Shown here: positions 53,547 to 62,236 of the stretch, one piece after another
How the letters are laid out: each line of letters begins with the position of its first letter
Position numbering within the stretch: the stretch's first letter is position 1
From: CBDDBX01 sp965225955
GTDB taxonomy: Bacteria; Acidobacteriota; Aminicenantia; UBA2199
DNA length: 64,000 nucleotides
NCBI GenBank assembly: GCA_965225955.1
Contig: CBDDBX010000031.1
Span: forward strand, 11,498 to 75,497
Reading direction: 5' to 3'
Translations under genes and position numbers: made by a program
Notes under the pieces: model-generated
What the model saw: only the letters and a program-made list of their open reading frames with translations
Told to the model about the DNA's origin: nothing
Databases searched by the model: none

Positions 53547-54016
53547 TTAAAAAGGTAATAGCAGCAGTTATGATCACATTTATGCTTCTTGTAATGTCTC
53601 CTGATCTGTCAGGAGAAAAGAAGGTTGTACTGAAAAAGAAGAGAGTGAAGCTCTATGCCGGACGTAAACTTCTCTATCTTACAAAGAAATTATCACTTAC
53701 CGCAGAACAGCAGAAGAAAATAAGAGTAAAACTATATGAGATGGAAGAGTGGTTTATGAACAAAAGAGCTGAAATCAAAATCATGGAATTCAGACTGGCT
53801 CTGTTCATAAAGAATAATAACGATAATAGGAAAGAGATAGCAGAGAAGATAAGAGCGATTTATGATAAGAAGAGCGATTTTGCTATTTCACTATTTGATT
53901 ATATGATTAAATTACACTCTTTTCTGACTCCTGAACAGAAGAAGATTCTTGAGAGAGAGATGGAACATCAGGAAGATAGAAGGCGCCGGATATATCATCG
54001 GGATGACAGGGATTAA
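53543..54016 (+). CDS. Second Spy/CpxP-like periplasmic protein
   Basis: 157 residues. Overlaps the preceding gene by 4 bases. Signal peptide (AVMITFMLLVMSPDLSG), then LTKKLSLTAEQQKKIRVKLYEMEEWFMNKRAEIKIMEF and LTPEQKKILEREMEH. The LTxEQxKKI and LTPEQKKI motifs match the Spy/CpxP repeat (two LTxxQ) better than the upstream paralogue does. It ends in a basic, Arg-rich tail. The pair probably arose by duplication. Confidence 0.75.
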   Translation: MIKKVIAAVMITFMLLVMSPDLSGEKKVVLKKKRVKLYAGRKLLYLTKKLSLTAEQQKKIRVKLYEMEEWFMNKRAEIKIMEFRLALFIKNNNDNRKEIAEKIRAIYDKKSDFAISLFDYMIKLHSFLTPEQKKILEREMEHQEDRRRRIYHRDDRD

Positions 54017-54102
54017 TAAAACTATCTCAAAACTCACTCCTTTTTATAAAAAAAGTCACACCGGGTATGTAACTGTTATAAGAGAATAGAATTTTCTGTT
54101 TA

Positions 54103-54111
54103 TGCTATAAT
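54103..54111 (+). promoter_or_regulatory. Extended -10 promoter of the TolB-PKD gene
   Basis: TGCTATAAT at 54103-54111 is a TG-N-TATAAT element; no matching -35 was found. ATG 54154 follows AGGAG at 54136-54140 by 13 bases, a long spacing. Confidence 0.5.
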
Positions 54112-54153
54112 AAAAACCTGTATAGACTATATTTCAGGAGTGTAAGTTTTAAT

Positions 54154-55623
54154 ATGGGTAGTGTCTTAAAAGTATTTATTATATGTCAGCTTTTTGTATG
54201 CTCTCTTTTTGCAATTTCTACTGAAAGTGAGAAGCAGATTATTGTCTTTCAATCAGATAGAAGCGGAAAGTGGCAGATCTATACCATTCTTGAGGATGGC
54301 ACAAATCTGACTCAGCTTACTACAGGAAGTTATGATAATGAGTATCCGGTATGGTCGCCTGACGGTACAAAAATACTTTTTAAATCCAACAGAGACGGTG
54401 GTAAGTGGAATATCTACGTAATGGATGCTGATGGATCAAACCAGCTCCGTGTTACAGCAAGCTCCTCAAATAGTGAAGATCCCTGCTGGTCACCGGATGG
54501 CAGAAAGGTTGCTTTTCATTCAGACAGAGATCATCTGAGACAGATATATATAATGGGGCTGGACGGCTCAGGTATAGAGAAACTTACAGATTATGGCGAT
54601 AATGTTGTTCCTTCCTGGTCACCGGATGGCACAACAATGGCTTATGGTGGACATAAGTATGACGACTGGGCTGTGTATGCAATGAATCTTGACAGATCCG
54701 GTGGGGAAAAGAATCTGGTAAGTGTTGCAGAAGGCGGAGGTTGCAGGCCTGACTGGGCTCCTGACAGATCACGTCTGGCATATGTTTCATCAAAAGATTC
54801 TGCAAAATCCCAGATATGGCTGATGGGAACCGATGGCTCCAATAAGGTCAAACTTACAAATGATGAGAGTTTTTACCACTATTTCCCTGCATGGAATGAA
54901 GATGGCTCTGAAATAGTTTATGCAAAATCACCTGAGCATTATAGTGGAAACTGGGATATCTGGCTTATGGATGCGGATGGAAGTAATCATAGAAAAATAA
55001 CCACAAGTACTGCAATGGACAAGTATCCTGATATAAAAGCTTCAGATATCAAGCCCAATGTGCCACCTGAAGCAAAGTTTACCTGCTCACCAACTGAAGG
55101 TCTGTACCCTCTGACTGTTACTTTTGATGGTACTGCATCAACAGACTCTGATGGTAAAATAGTCAGGTATGTATGGAGTTTTGGAGATACACATATGAGT
55201 GATGCAGGGTCTGTGGTAACTCATACATTTATGTCAAAGAATGATTTCAAAGTAGTACTTACAGTAACTGATGACAGAGGTGGTATTTCAAACGCCTTTG
55301 GAACAGTGAAAACTATCAATATCTATTCACCGGTTAATCAGAAATATGAGAAGAAAATTACCAGTGGGCTCTTTATTAAACAGCACCTGTATAAGGTTAC
55401 ATGGGACAGAAACAGTGCCAATGATGCTCTTGGTGTTAATATTGTGCAATATATTATTTATCGCAGAAGTAAAACAGATTTTAATTATAAATATGTAGAT
55501 ATTATTGATGCCGGGGAAAATTCATTTTATGATCGTTTCTCTCAGGAACCTGATACCGACTACCTGTACACAGTTGTTTCAGTAGATAGTAATGGAAGAA
55601 AGAGCGATATAAGTGAAAACTGA
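54154..55623 (+). CDS. TolB-like beta-propeller protein with PKD domain
   Basis: 489 residues. Signal peptide (VFIICQLFVCSLFA), six PD40/TolB-type blades (residues ~30-290), each with the WSPDGxxI core and D-x-x-G-S turn, a PKD domain (~302-392) with the typical WSFGDTH core, then a fibronectin-III-like end with PDTDYLYTVVSVDSNGR. Likely periplasmic or cell-surface protein that binds proteins or glycans. It is not adjacent to tolA/pal/ybgF, so the true TolB role is unlikely. It starts ~140 bases after the sigma operon and has its own promoter. Confidence 0.8.
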   Translation: MGSVLKVFIICQLFVCSLFAISTESEKQIIVFQSDRSGKWQIYTILEDGTNLTQLTTGSYDNEYPVWSPDGTKILFKSNRDGGKWNIYVMDADGSNQLRVTASSSNSEDPCWSPDGRKVAFHSDRDHLRQIYIMGLDGSGIEKLTDYGDNVVPSWSPDGTTMAYGGHKYDDWAVYAMNLDRSGGEKNLVSVAEGGGCRPDWAPDRSRLAYVSSKDSAKSQIWLMGTDGSNKVKLTNDESFYHYFPAWNEDGSEIVYAKSPEHYSGNWDIWLMDADGSNHRKITTSTAMDKYPDIKASDIKPNVPPEAKFTCSPTEGLYPLTVTFDGTASTDSDGKIVRYVWSFGDTHMSDAGSVVTHTFMSKNDFKVVLTVTDDRGGISNAFGTVKTINIYSPVNQKYEKKITSGLFIKQHLYKVTWDRNSANDALGVNIVQYIIYRRSKTDFNYKYVDIIDAGENSFYDRFSQEPDTDYLYTVVSVDSNGRKSDISEN

Positions 55624-55654
55624 TTATTTCCGGTTGAGAAAATCTTAAAAAAGG

Positions 55655-55684
55655 TTGGATTATTTCCTGATAAAGGGGTACAAT
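55655..55684 (+). promoter_or_regulatory. Promoter of the duplicated membrane-protein gene
   Basis: TTGGAT at 55655-55660, 18 bp, TACAAT at 55679-55684. The ATG at 55728 is about 38 bases beyond the expected start. Confidence 0.45.
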
Positions 55685-55727
55685 ATTTTTTTAATATTAA
55701 TATCGTTGTAATGCTTATCCTATATAG

Positions 55728-56432
55728 ATGATTAATATAAAAAACGATAAGTGGTTGCTCTTATATATAGCTGTGCTGCTATTACTCATACCAGTAAACT
55801 ATATACTTTTCTGGAGCTCATTCTCACTCTCAACTCTTGTGGGTGTAGTTATGATATGCCTCACAATTCCATTTTTCAAACCAAAACTCTTTATTGCACT
55901 CTATACTATTTCAGCTATTACAGGCAGTATTGGTGAAATATTATGTGTAAAGGGAGGAGTCTGGCAATATACTTCACCGGACTATTTTGGTATTCCTTTA
56001 TGGCTGACTCTATACTGGGGAACTTCTATAATTATTCTCTCCAGGCTGTCCCTTATTTTTTCGGGAGATTCGATAGATTTCATGTCTGAAAAGATACCTG
56101 ACAAACCATATTCTGTAGCTGCAGCTATAGTATATGTGGCTCTTATTCTGGTATTAACTCAGTTTTTCAGGGAACTCTATATTATTATTCCTCTGCTTGT
56201 ACTTATTGTAGCAGCAGGAGCATTCTGGTTCAGAGGCTTTAACAGATTCCTGATATGGTCTCTTGGTATTATGGGGCCAATGCTGGAAGTTATCGGAGTT
56301 CATTATGGAATCTGGCATTATGCAAAACCTGATTTTCTTGGCATTCCATTCTGGTTGCCTTTAGCATATTCTACATTTGGGGTATTTACACTTTGTATAC
56401 AGTTTTCTATTAGAAAAAAGATAAAAGTATAA
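55728..56432 (+). CDS. Seven- to eight-helix membrane protein with an internal duplication
   Basis: 234 residues, strongly hydrophobic. Two halves share the pattern E-x5-8-G-(V/I)-W-x-Y-x-x-P-D-(Y/F)-x-G-I-P-x-W-L: GGVWQYTSPDYFGIPLWL near residue 80 and YGIWHYAKPDFLGIPFWLP near residue 190, each preceded by Glu. This is reminiscent of the lycopene-cyclase/carotenoid-hydratase type membrane families, but I cannot confirm that. No neighbouring carotenoid genes. Function unknown. Confidence 0.65.
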   Translation: MINIKNDKWLLLYIAVLLLLIPVNYILFWSSFSLSTLVGVVMICLTIPFFKPKLFIALYTISAITGSIGEILCVKGGVWQYTSPDYFGIPLWLTLYWGTSIIILSRLSLIFSGDSIDFMSEKIPDKPYSVAAAIVYVALILVLTQFFRELYIIIPLLVLIVAAGAFWFRGFNRFLIWSLGIMGPMLEVIGVHYGIWHYAKPDFLGIPFWLPLAYSTFGVFTLCIQFSIRKKIKV

Positions 56433-56452
56433 ATGGGTGGATCTTTTCAGAA

Positions 56453-56482
56453 GGGATACTGATTAAAGTATCCCATATTTTT
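56453..56482 (+). terminator. Terminator between the membrane-protein gene and nuoE
   Basis: GGGATAC (56453-56459) and GTATCCC (56468-56474) make a 7-bp stem with an 8-nt loop, followed by ATATTTTT. A plausible intrinsic terminator. Confidence 0.6.
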
Positions 56483-56516
56483 ATGAAATTTATGCAACTA
56501 TCATCAGGAGGCAGAA

Positions 56517-57026
56517 ATGATTGAAAATCATGACGGCTTTGTTGAGTCGAACAAAACCGCTTTCAGAAATGAGATGAATTCGTGGGGAAAGGAGAAGGGA
56601 GCTCTTATAAGGTTACTTCAGTCAGCGCAATCAATTTTTGGGTACATTCCGGAAGAGACAATCTATGAAATTAGTGAATTCACCGGTGTACCATCAGCTG
56701 ATATATACGGAGTTGTAACTTTCTATGCCCAGTTCAGGCTTACTCCTATGGGAAAACATATTGTAAGAGTCTGTGAAGGTACTGCATGTCATGTAAATGG
56801 TGCAAAGGGAGTAATGCAGACATTGAAGAAGGAACTTGATATTGATGTGGATGGTACAACTTCTGATGGCCTGTTCACTCTGCTGTCGGTGGCATGTATA
56901 GGCTGTTGTTCGCTCTCACCGGTAATAATGATTGATAATGAGACTTATGGGAGTCTTACGCCGGAGAAAATGAAGGAGATTATTGAGGAATACAGGAAAA
57001 CTGATAATCAGGCGGGAGAACAGTGA
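56517..57026 (+). CDS. nuoE: NuoE-like [2Fe-2S] subunit
   Basis: 169 residues, the NuoE/HndA/HydC size. The thioredoxin-like domain binds one [2Fe-2S] cluster through VRVCEGTACHVNGA (near residue 82) and SVACIGCCSLSPV (~124). AGGAGG precedes the ATG by eight bases. It is the first gene of a three-gene redox operon, overlapping nuoF. In the absence of membrane Nuo subunits it more likely belongs to a soluble NAD(P)/ferredoxin-linked complex than to complex I. Confidence 0.92.
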   Translation: MIENHDGFVESNKTAFRNEMNSWGKEKGALIRLLQSAQSIFGYIPEETIYEISEFTGVPSADIYGVVTFYAQFRLTPMGKHIVRVCEGTACHVNGAKGVMQTLKKELDIDVDGTTSDGLFTLLSVACIGCCSLSPVIMIDNETYGSLTPEKMKEIIEEYRKTDNQAGEQ

Positions 57027-58786
57027 TGATAGAGATAAAGGTTGGATTGGGAACCTGTGGTATTTCTGCAGGTGGTACAGCTGTCTATAGTACTTTTGAA
57101 GAAGAACTTAAAGAAGCAAAAGAGGTAGTTCTTAAAGAAACCGGCTGTATGGGAATGTGCTATGAAGAGGTGCTTGTAGAGGTTATTGACAGTAAAGGCT
57201 CCTGGCTCTACTCAAAAATGACACCTGAAAAAGCTGAACAGGTAGTACAGGTTCATATTTATGGTGGAGCTCCGGTAGAAGAGTGGGTGGTAAAGAGTAG
57301 CAGGCACCATCAGGAAGACAGCTTCTTTGAAACACAGAAACAGATTGTTCTCAGGAACTGTGGAGTTGTTGATCCAGGTTCTATAGATGAGTATATAGAG
57401 CTGGGAGGATATGACGCAATGAAAAGATGTCTTGAGAAGTATTCTCCTGAAGATGTTATAGAGGAAATCATGCACTCCGGTCTGAGAGGTCGTGGAGGCG
57501 GAGGATTTCCTACAGGCCTGAAATGGAAGTTTGCCAGAAAAGCGAAGGGAGATAAAAAATATGTTATCTGTAATGCCGATGAAGGAGATCCAGGCGCTTT
57601 TATGGATAGAAGTGCTCTTGAGGGTGATCCACACTCAGTAATAGAAGGAATGATGATTGCAGCTTATGCAATTGGTGCTGATGAAGGATATCTCTATGTT
57701 AGAGCTGAATACCCTAAAGCTATAGACAGGCTTAACAGAGCTATAAGTCAATGTGAAGAGAAAGGTTTTCTGGGAGCAGGAATCTTTGGAACGGAAATGA
57801 ATCTTAAACTGAAGATTAAAGAGGGAGCCGGAGCTTTTGTCTGTGGTGAAGAGACAGCTCTTCTTGCCTCAATTGAAGGCAAGAGAGGTGTTCCAAGAGT
57901 AAGACCTCCATTTCCTGCTGAAAAAGGCCTGTGGGAGAAACCAACAAATATTAATAATGTTGAAACTTATGCCAATATTCCGTGGATAATATTGAATGGA
58001 GCTTCAGCTTTCAATTCCATGGGAACGGAAAAGAGTAAAGGTACAAAGGTTTTTGCTCTGGCAGGTAAAGTCGCTAAAAGTGGTCTGGTTGAAGTACCTA
58101 TGGGAATGTCAATAAAAGAGATTGTTTTTGATATTGCTGGTGGTATCAAGGATGGCAAAGAGTTCAAAGCTGTTCAGATGGGGGGCCCTTCAGGTGGCTG
58201 CATTCCGGCTTCAATGAGTGACCTTAAAATAGATTATGACGAGATTAATAAAACCGGAGCAATCATGGGTTCCGGTGGTATGGTTGTGCTGGATGAGTCT
58301 ACCTGTATGGTGGATGTTGCAAAGTTTTTCCTGACTTTTACTCAGAATGAGTCCTGTGGTAAATGCACTTTCTGCAGAGTAGGAACCAGAAGAATGCTGG
58401 AGATCCTTGAACGTATAACCGAAGGGAAAGGGCGTGAAGAAGATATTGATCTGCTTCTGGATATGTCAGAAAAGATTAAAACCAATAGTCTCTGCGGGCT
58501 TGGGCAGACGGCTCCAAATCCGGTACTTACGACTATTAAATATTTCAGAAGTGAGTATGAGGCACATATCAGGGAGAAGAGGTGTCCTGCAGGAGTCTGT
58601 GTTCCTCTGGTTCGTATAAATATAATCGAGGACAAATGTGTTGGATGTACAGCCTGTGCAAGAAGATGTCCGGTTTATGCAGTTTCAGGAAATCCCAAAG
58701 AGGTTCATGTTATCGATCAGTCTCTCTGTATCAAGTGTGGTGTTTGTCTTGTTAATTGCAGATTTGATGCAATCGAAATGAAGTAG
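57026..58786 (+). CDS. nuoF: NuoF/HydB-like NADH-binding flavoprotein subunit
   Basis: 586 residues from ATG 57026 (GGGAG seven bases upstream; GTG 57023 possible). N-terminal [2Fe-2S] thioredoxin-like domain (GTCGISAGG, GCMGMCYE; ~8-100), FMN/NADH-binding core GLRGRGGGGFPTGLKWK (~152) and CNADEGDPGAFMDR (~181), a [4Fe-4S] site SCGKCTFCRVGTRR (~450) with SLCGLGQTAP (~493), and a C-terminal pair of [4Fe-4S] ferredoxin clusters (CVGCTACARRCP, CIKCGVCLVNC, ~535-580). Architecture as in HydB/HndC and Stn-type subunits rather than respiratory NuoF. Confidence 0.93.
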   Translation: MIEIKVGLGTCGISAGGTAVYSTFEEELKEAKEVVLKETGCMGMCYEEVLVEVIDSKGSWLYSKMTPEKAEQVVQVHIYGGAPVEEWVVKSSRHHQEDSFFETQKQIVLRNCGVVDPGSIDEYIELGGYDAMKRCLEKYSPEDVIEEIMHSGLRGRGGGGFPTGLKWKFARKAKGDKKYVICNADEGDPGAFMDRSALEGDPHSVIEGMMIAAYAIGADEGYLYVRAEYPKAIDRLNRAISQCEEKGFLGAGIFGTEMNLKLKIKEGAGAFVCGEETALLASIEGKRGVPRVRPPFPAEKGLWEKPTNINNVETYANIPWIILNGASAFNSMGTEKSKGTKVFALAGKVAKSGLVEVPMGMSIKEIVFDIAGGIKDGKEFKAVQMGGPSGGCIPASMSDLKIDYDEINKTGAIMGSGGMVVLDESTCMVDVAKFFLTFTQNESCGKCTFCRVGTRRMLEILERITEGKGREEDIDLLLDMSEKIKTNSLCGLGQTAPNPVLTTIKYFRSEYEAHIREKRCPAGVCVPLVRINIIEDKCVGCTACARRCPVYAVSGNPKEVHVIDQSLCIKCGVCLVNCRFDAIEMK

Positions 58787-58804
58787 CGTTTGTGGAGAAA
58801 TGTT

Positions 58805-61800
58805 ATGGAAAAAATTAAAATAACAATTAATGGAAATGAGATTGAAACCGTTTCTGGAAAAACTGTTCTTGAAGTCGCCAGAGAGAATGGCATAGATACT
58901 ATACCGACACTATGCCATGATCCCAGAATTGAGCCATATGGTTCATGTTTTCTCTGTGTAGTTCAGGTGGAGGGGTTGAACAAACTGGTACCATCCTGTG
59001 CGACTCCGGTTAATGATGGAATGGTGGTTCATACAGATAGTGATGAAATAAGTGCTTCAAGAAAAATGGCTTTGGATTTTCTGCTATCCAACCACTATGC
59101 AGATTGCATCGGACCATGTAAAGACAGCTGTCCTGCAGGGGTTGATGCTCAGGGTTATATAGCTCTGATCTCCATGGGCTACTATGAAGAAGCTCTTAAA
59201 CTTATAAAAAATAACAATCCTCTTCCTCTCTCAATAGGCAGAGTCTGTGTCAGGAATTGTGAAGATTCCTGCAGAAGGGAAATAACAGATGATCCTGTTG
59301 CAATAAACTTTCTGAAAAGATATGTTGCTGATATAGATGCTGATGATATGTGGACACCTGATGTTGCAGAACCAAAGGGTAAATCTGTAGCAGTGATTGG
59401 TGGAGGACCGTCAGGACTGACCTGTGCATATTATCTCACCCTCAAAGGCTATAAAGTTACAATCTTTGAAAAATTACCTGAACTGGGAGGAATGCTCAGG
59501 TATGGTATCCCGGAATACAGGTTGCCAAAAGAGATTCTGGATGCTGAAATAAAATGGATTACAGATCTTGGTGTTGACGTAAGAACATCTATGGAGATGG
59601 GTAAAGACTTTAGTATTGATTCTCTGAAAGCAAATGGCTTTGACTGTATATATATCGCCGTAGGAGCACATAAGGCAAGTGCCATGAGACTTTCAGGTGA
59701 AGATGAAACCGAAGGTATTCTTAAAGGGATAGATTTCCTGAGAACATTGCAGGATGATAATATACCTTCTCTTAACGGTACAGTTGTTATTGTTGGTGGT
59801 GGTAATACAGCAATAGATGCTGCAAGAACCGCGTTAAGGTGTGGTGCAGATAGTGTGAAAATGGTTTACAGAAGATCAAGGAAAGAGATGCCTGCTCATG
59901 AAGCTGAAATAGAAGCTGCACTTGAGGAAGGTATCGATATACTCTATTTGACAAATCCATGTGGAATTAAAAGAGATGGTAACAAACTTAAAGGAATTGA
60001 ATGTCTTAAGATGGAGCTTAAAGAGGCTGCTCCCGGAGAGCGTCCCCGTCCGGTTCCTGTAGAAGGGTCAGAATTTTTCCTCCCCTGTAACTATCTGATT
60101 GGAGCAATCGGACAGCAGGTGGATACATCTTTTAACAAAGGTGAAACTGTGTGTGAACTTGAAAGGTGGGGCACAATTCTAGCAAACGATAAAACCTTTA
60201 TGACTTCTGTAGAAGGAGTATTTGCGGGAGGTGACGTTGTAACCGGACCGTGGACTGCGATTGGAAGTATTGCCCATGGCAAAGATGCAGCAGACTCTAT
60301 TGATACCTGGCTTATGAGAGGCGAAAAGTTTGTACCTCCCCACAAGTTTTATAGTTTCAAGCATAAATTTGCCGATGTAGGTGCAGACGAGCTCTCTCCA
60401 TGTGGTGGTGCAAGAGTTAAAATGCCTGAATTATCGCCGGATTCAAGAACAGGAACCTTTGATGAGGTGGAGCTTGGAGTAACACCATCTGAAGCAGATG
60501 AAGAGACAATAAGATGTCTTGAGTGCGGCTGTTCTGAATACTGGGATTGCGATCTCAGAAAATATGCTGATGAATATGGCGCAGATGTAACTCCATTTAT
60601 TGGTGAAACAAAATCTTATCCTGTGGACAATAATCACCCGTTCATCATTATGGATCCTAATAAGTGCATAAATTGTGGCAGGTGTGTAAGAACCTGCGGG
60701 GAGCAACTGGAGATATCAGCTCTTGGTTTTGCTCACAGAGGTCTTAAGGCGATTGTCAGACCATCCCTTGAGAAATCTCTTCCTGAGAGTCCATGTATCT
60801 CCTGTGGTAACTGTATAGATACCTGTCCTACAGGAGCACTTTCAGAGACTTTTCCTTTTAAAACTATCGGAACCCTGCCAAAAATTGATAAAGAGAGTGT
60901 CTGCTCTTTCTGCTCAATAGGATGTACTGTAAATTACAAGAAAAGCACAGGGGATACTTTTTATGTATCAAACTCTACGGAAAGTGTGAAAGCCGATTTG
61001 AATAAAGGGTATCTGTGTAGTAAAGGCAGGTTTGGATACAGAATCTATAACCAGTATGACAGGCTTCTTTCTCCTTTAAAAGGCGGCCAGAATTCTACAT
61101 GGGACGAGGCTGTAATAAGTGCAGCTGAAGGTCTGAGAGCTTTGCAGGAAAAATACGGAAAAGATTCAGTTGCTCTGTTTGTATCTCCATCTCTTACTAA
61201 TGAGTCTATGTATCTGGCTCAGAAAATGGCAAGAGAAGTTATGGGAACAGATAATGTTGCCAGCCTGGAGTATCTGGTAAACAGTTCGCTGGTAAGACGA
61301 TCTACAGCAACTTTTGCTGACCTCAAAGAAGCAGATGTGGTTATCTATGCCGGTACGCCTTATAGTGAGGAAGATCTGGTTCTTGGAGTTATATTCAAAG
61401 AGCTTTCCGTTAGAGGTGCTGTAACTGCCCATATCACGACAGAGTCAGCTCTTATGGGAACTGATATACACTGGGATACTGAGAGGCCGGAAGTCAGGGA
61501 TTTTGAAGATATTATTAAAGAATCAGGTATTGATAATCCAAATGTGGTTGTACTGGTGCCGCAGAATTATGCATTCATGGATATTGTAACTGATTATCTG
61601 CTTAAATATGATAAATATTCTACTCCAGGCAGTGGTATGGTGGTTCTCGGAAGAAGTATGAACAGTGCCGGAATAATTGAGCTGGGTATAACTCCTTCTC
61701 TGATGCCGGGACTGGTAAAATCAGACTCTGAAGTGAATATATATAAAGAACTTACCAGTGGTAAGATTAAAGGTGCTCTGATTCTGGGTGAGAACCCCTG

Positions 61801-62230
61801 TAGCAATAATGAGCTTATTGATCTCTTTGGGAAAATGGAGTTTATCGTTACTGCAGATGTGTGCAGAACAGTTACTTCTGAGATGTCAGATGTGGCGCTT
61901 CCTCTGGCAGCTCCTGTTGAAGAAGAGGGAACATGCTTTAGTGCTGATAACAGAGTACGTCGTCTGAAGAAGATGATTGACCCGGTTGGAGGAATGGGAA
62001 ATATAGAAATTATATCAGCACTTTCCAGAGCAATGGGAACTGAATTTCTCTATGATTCACCGGAAGATGTAGAGAAAGAGATTGCTGAGGTGTTTAATAA
62101 ATCCGGTCGGGATGATACTGCTGTGAAAGATTCAGGTGCTATATGCACCTCAGTAATAGAGTTTGACTCTCTTATATCTACTCAGGAGTACCTGTTTGAT
62201 AAAAACTTCAGAGGTTTGATAGAAAAGTAA
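58805..62230 (+). CDS. NuoG/NfnB fusion: [2Fe-2S]-GltD-like oxidoreductase-ferredoxin-pseudo-molybdopterin protein
   Basis: 1,141 residues from ATG 58805 (GGAG seven to eight bases upstream; a TTG at 58790 gives five more). Order: NuoG-type [2Fe-2S] domain (SCFLCVVQVEG, ~1-80); Cys-rich linker CIGPCKDSCPAGVD; GltD/NfnB-like FAD and NADPH domains (VIGGGPSGLTCAYYL ~200; VVIVGGGNTAIDAAR ~325); CLECGCSEYWDC; two [4Fe-4S] clusters (CINCGRCVRTC, CISCGNCIDTC, ~620-670); then a molybdopterin-oxidoreductase-like domain from CSFCSIGCTVNY (~700) to the end. The segment where FDH has its catalytic Cys/Sec (RVCHSPS-type) reads LEYLVNSS, so this part looks catalytically dead, as in NuoG. Likely NAD(P)+/ferredoxin electron-bifurcating complex with nuoEF. 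Confidence 0.85.
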   Translation: MEKIKITINGNEIETVSGKTVLEVARENGIDTIPTLCHDPRIEPYGSCFLCVVQVEGLNKLVPSCATPVNDGMVVHTDSDEISASRKMALDFLLSNHYADCIGPCKDSCPAGVDAQGYIALISMGYYEEALKLIKNNNPLPLSIGRVCVRNCEDSCRREITDDPVAINFLKRYVADIDADDMWTPDVAEPKGKSVAVIGGGPSGLTCAYYLTLKGYKVTIFEKLPELGGMLRYGIPEYRLPKEILDAEIKWITDLGVDVRTSMEMGKDFSIDSLKANGFDCIYIAVGAHKASAMRLSGEDETEGILKGIDFLRTLQDDNIPSLNGTVVIVGGGNTAIDAARTALRCGADSVKMVYRRSRKEMPAHEAEIEAALEEGIDILYLTNPCGIKRDGNKLKGIECLKMELKEAAPGERPRPVPVEGSEFFLPCNYLIGAIGQQVDTSFNKGETVCELERWGTILANDKTFMTSVEGVFAGGDVVTGPWTAIGSIAHGKDAADSIDTWLMRGEKFVPPHKFYSFKHKFADVGADELSPCGGARVKMPELSPDSRTGTFDEVELGVTPSEADEETIRCLECGCSEYWDCDLRKYADEYGADVTPFIGETKSYPVDNNHPFIIMDPNKCINCGRCVRTCGEQLEISALGFAHRGLKAIVRPSLEKSLPESPCISCGNCIDTCPTGALSETFPFKTIGTLPKIDKESVCSFCSIGCTVNYKKSTGDTFYVSNSTESVKADLNKGYLCSKGRFGYRIYNQYDRLLSPLKGGQNSTWDEAVISAAEGLRALQEKYGKDSVALFVSPSLTNESMYLAQKMAREVMGTDNVASLEYLVNSSLVRRSTATFADLKEADVVIYAGTPYSEEDLVLGVIFKELSVRGAVTAHITTESALMGTDIHWDTERPEVRDFEDIIKESGIDNPNVVVLVPQNYAFMDIVTDYLLKYDKYSTPGSGMVVLGRSMNSAGIIELGITPSLMPGLVKSDSEVNIYKELTSGKIKGALILGENPCSNNELIDLFGKMEFIVTADVCRTVTSEMSDVALPLAAPVEEEGTCFSADNRVRRLKKMIDPVGGMGNIEIISALSRAMGTEFLYDSPEDVEKEIAEVFNKSGRDDTAVKDSGAICTSVIEFDSLISTQEYLFDKNFRGLIEK

Positions 62231-62236
62231 TTCTAT
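62219..62236. terminator. Small hairpin at the convergent nuoG-like/TPR junction
   Basis: ATAGAA-AAGTAA-TTCTAT, a 6-bp stem covering both stop codons (62228-62230 and 62233-62235). Too short to be a strong terminator. Confidence 0.3.
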
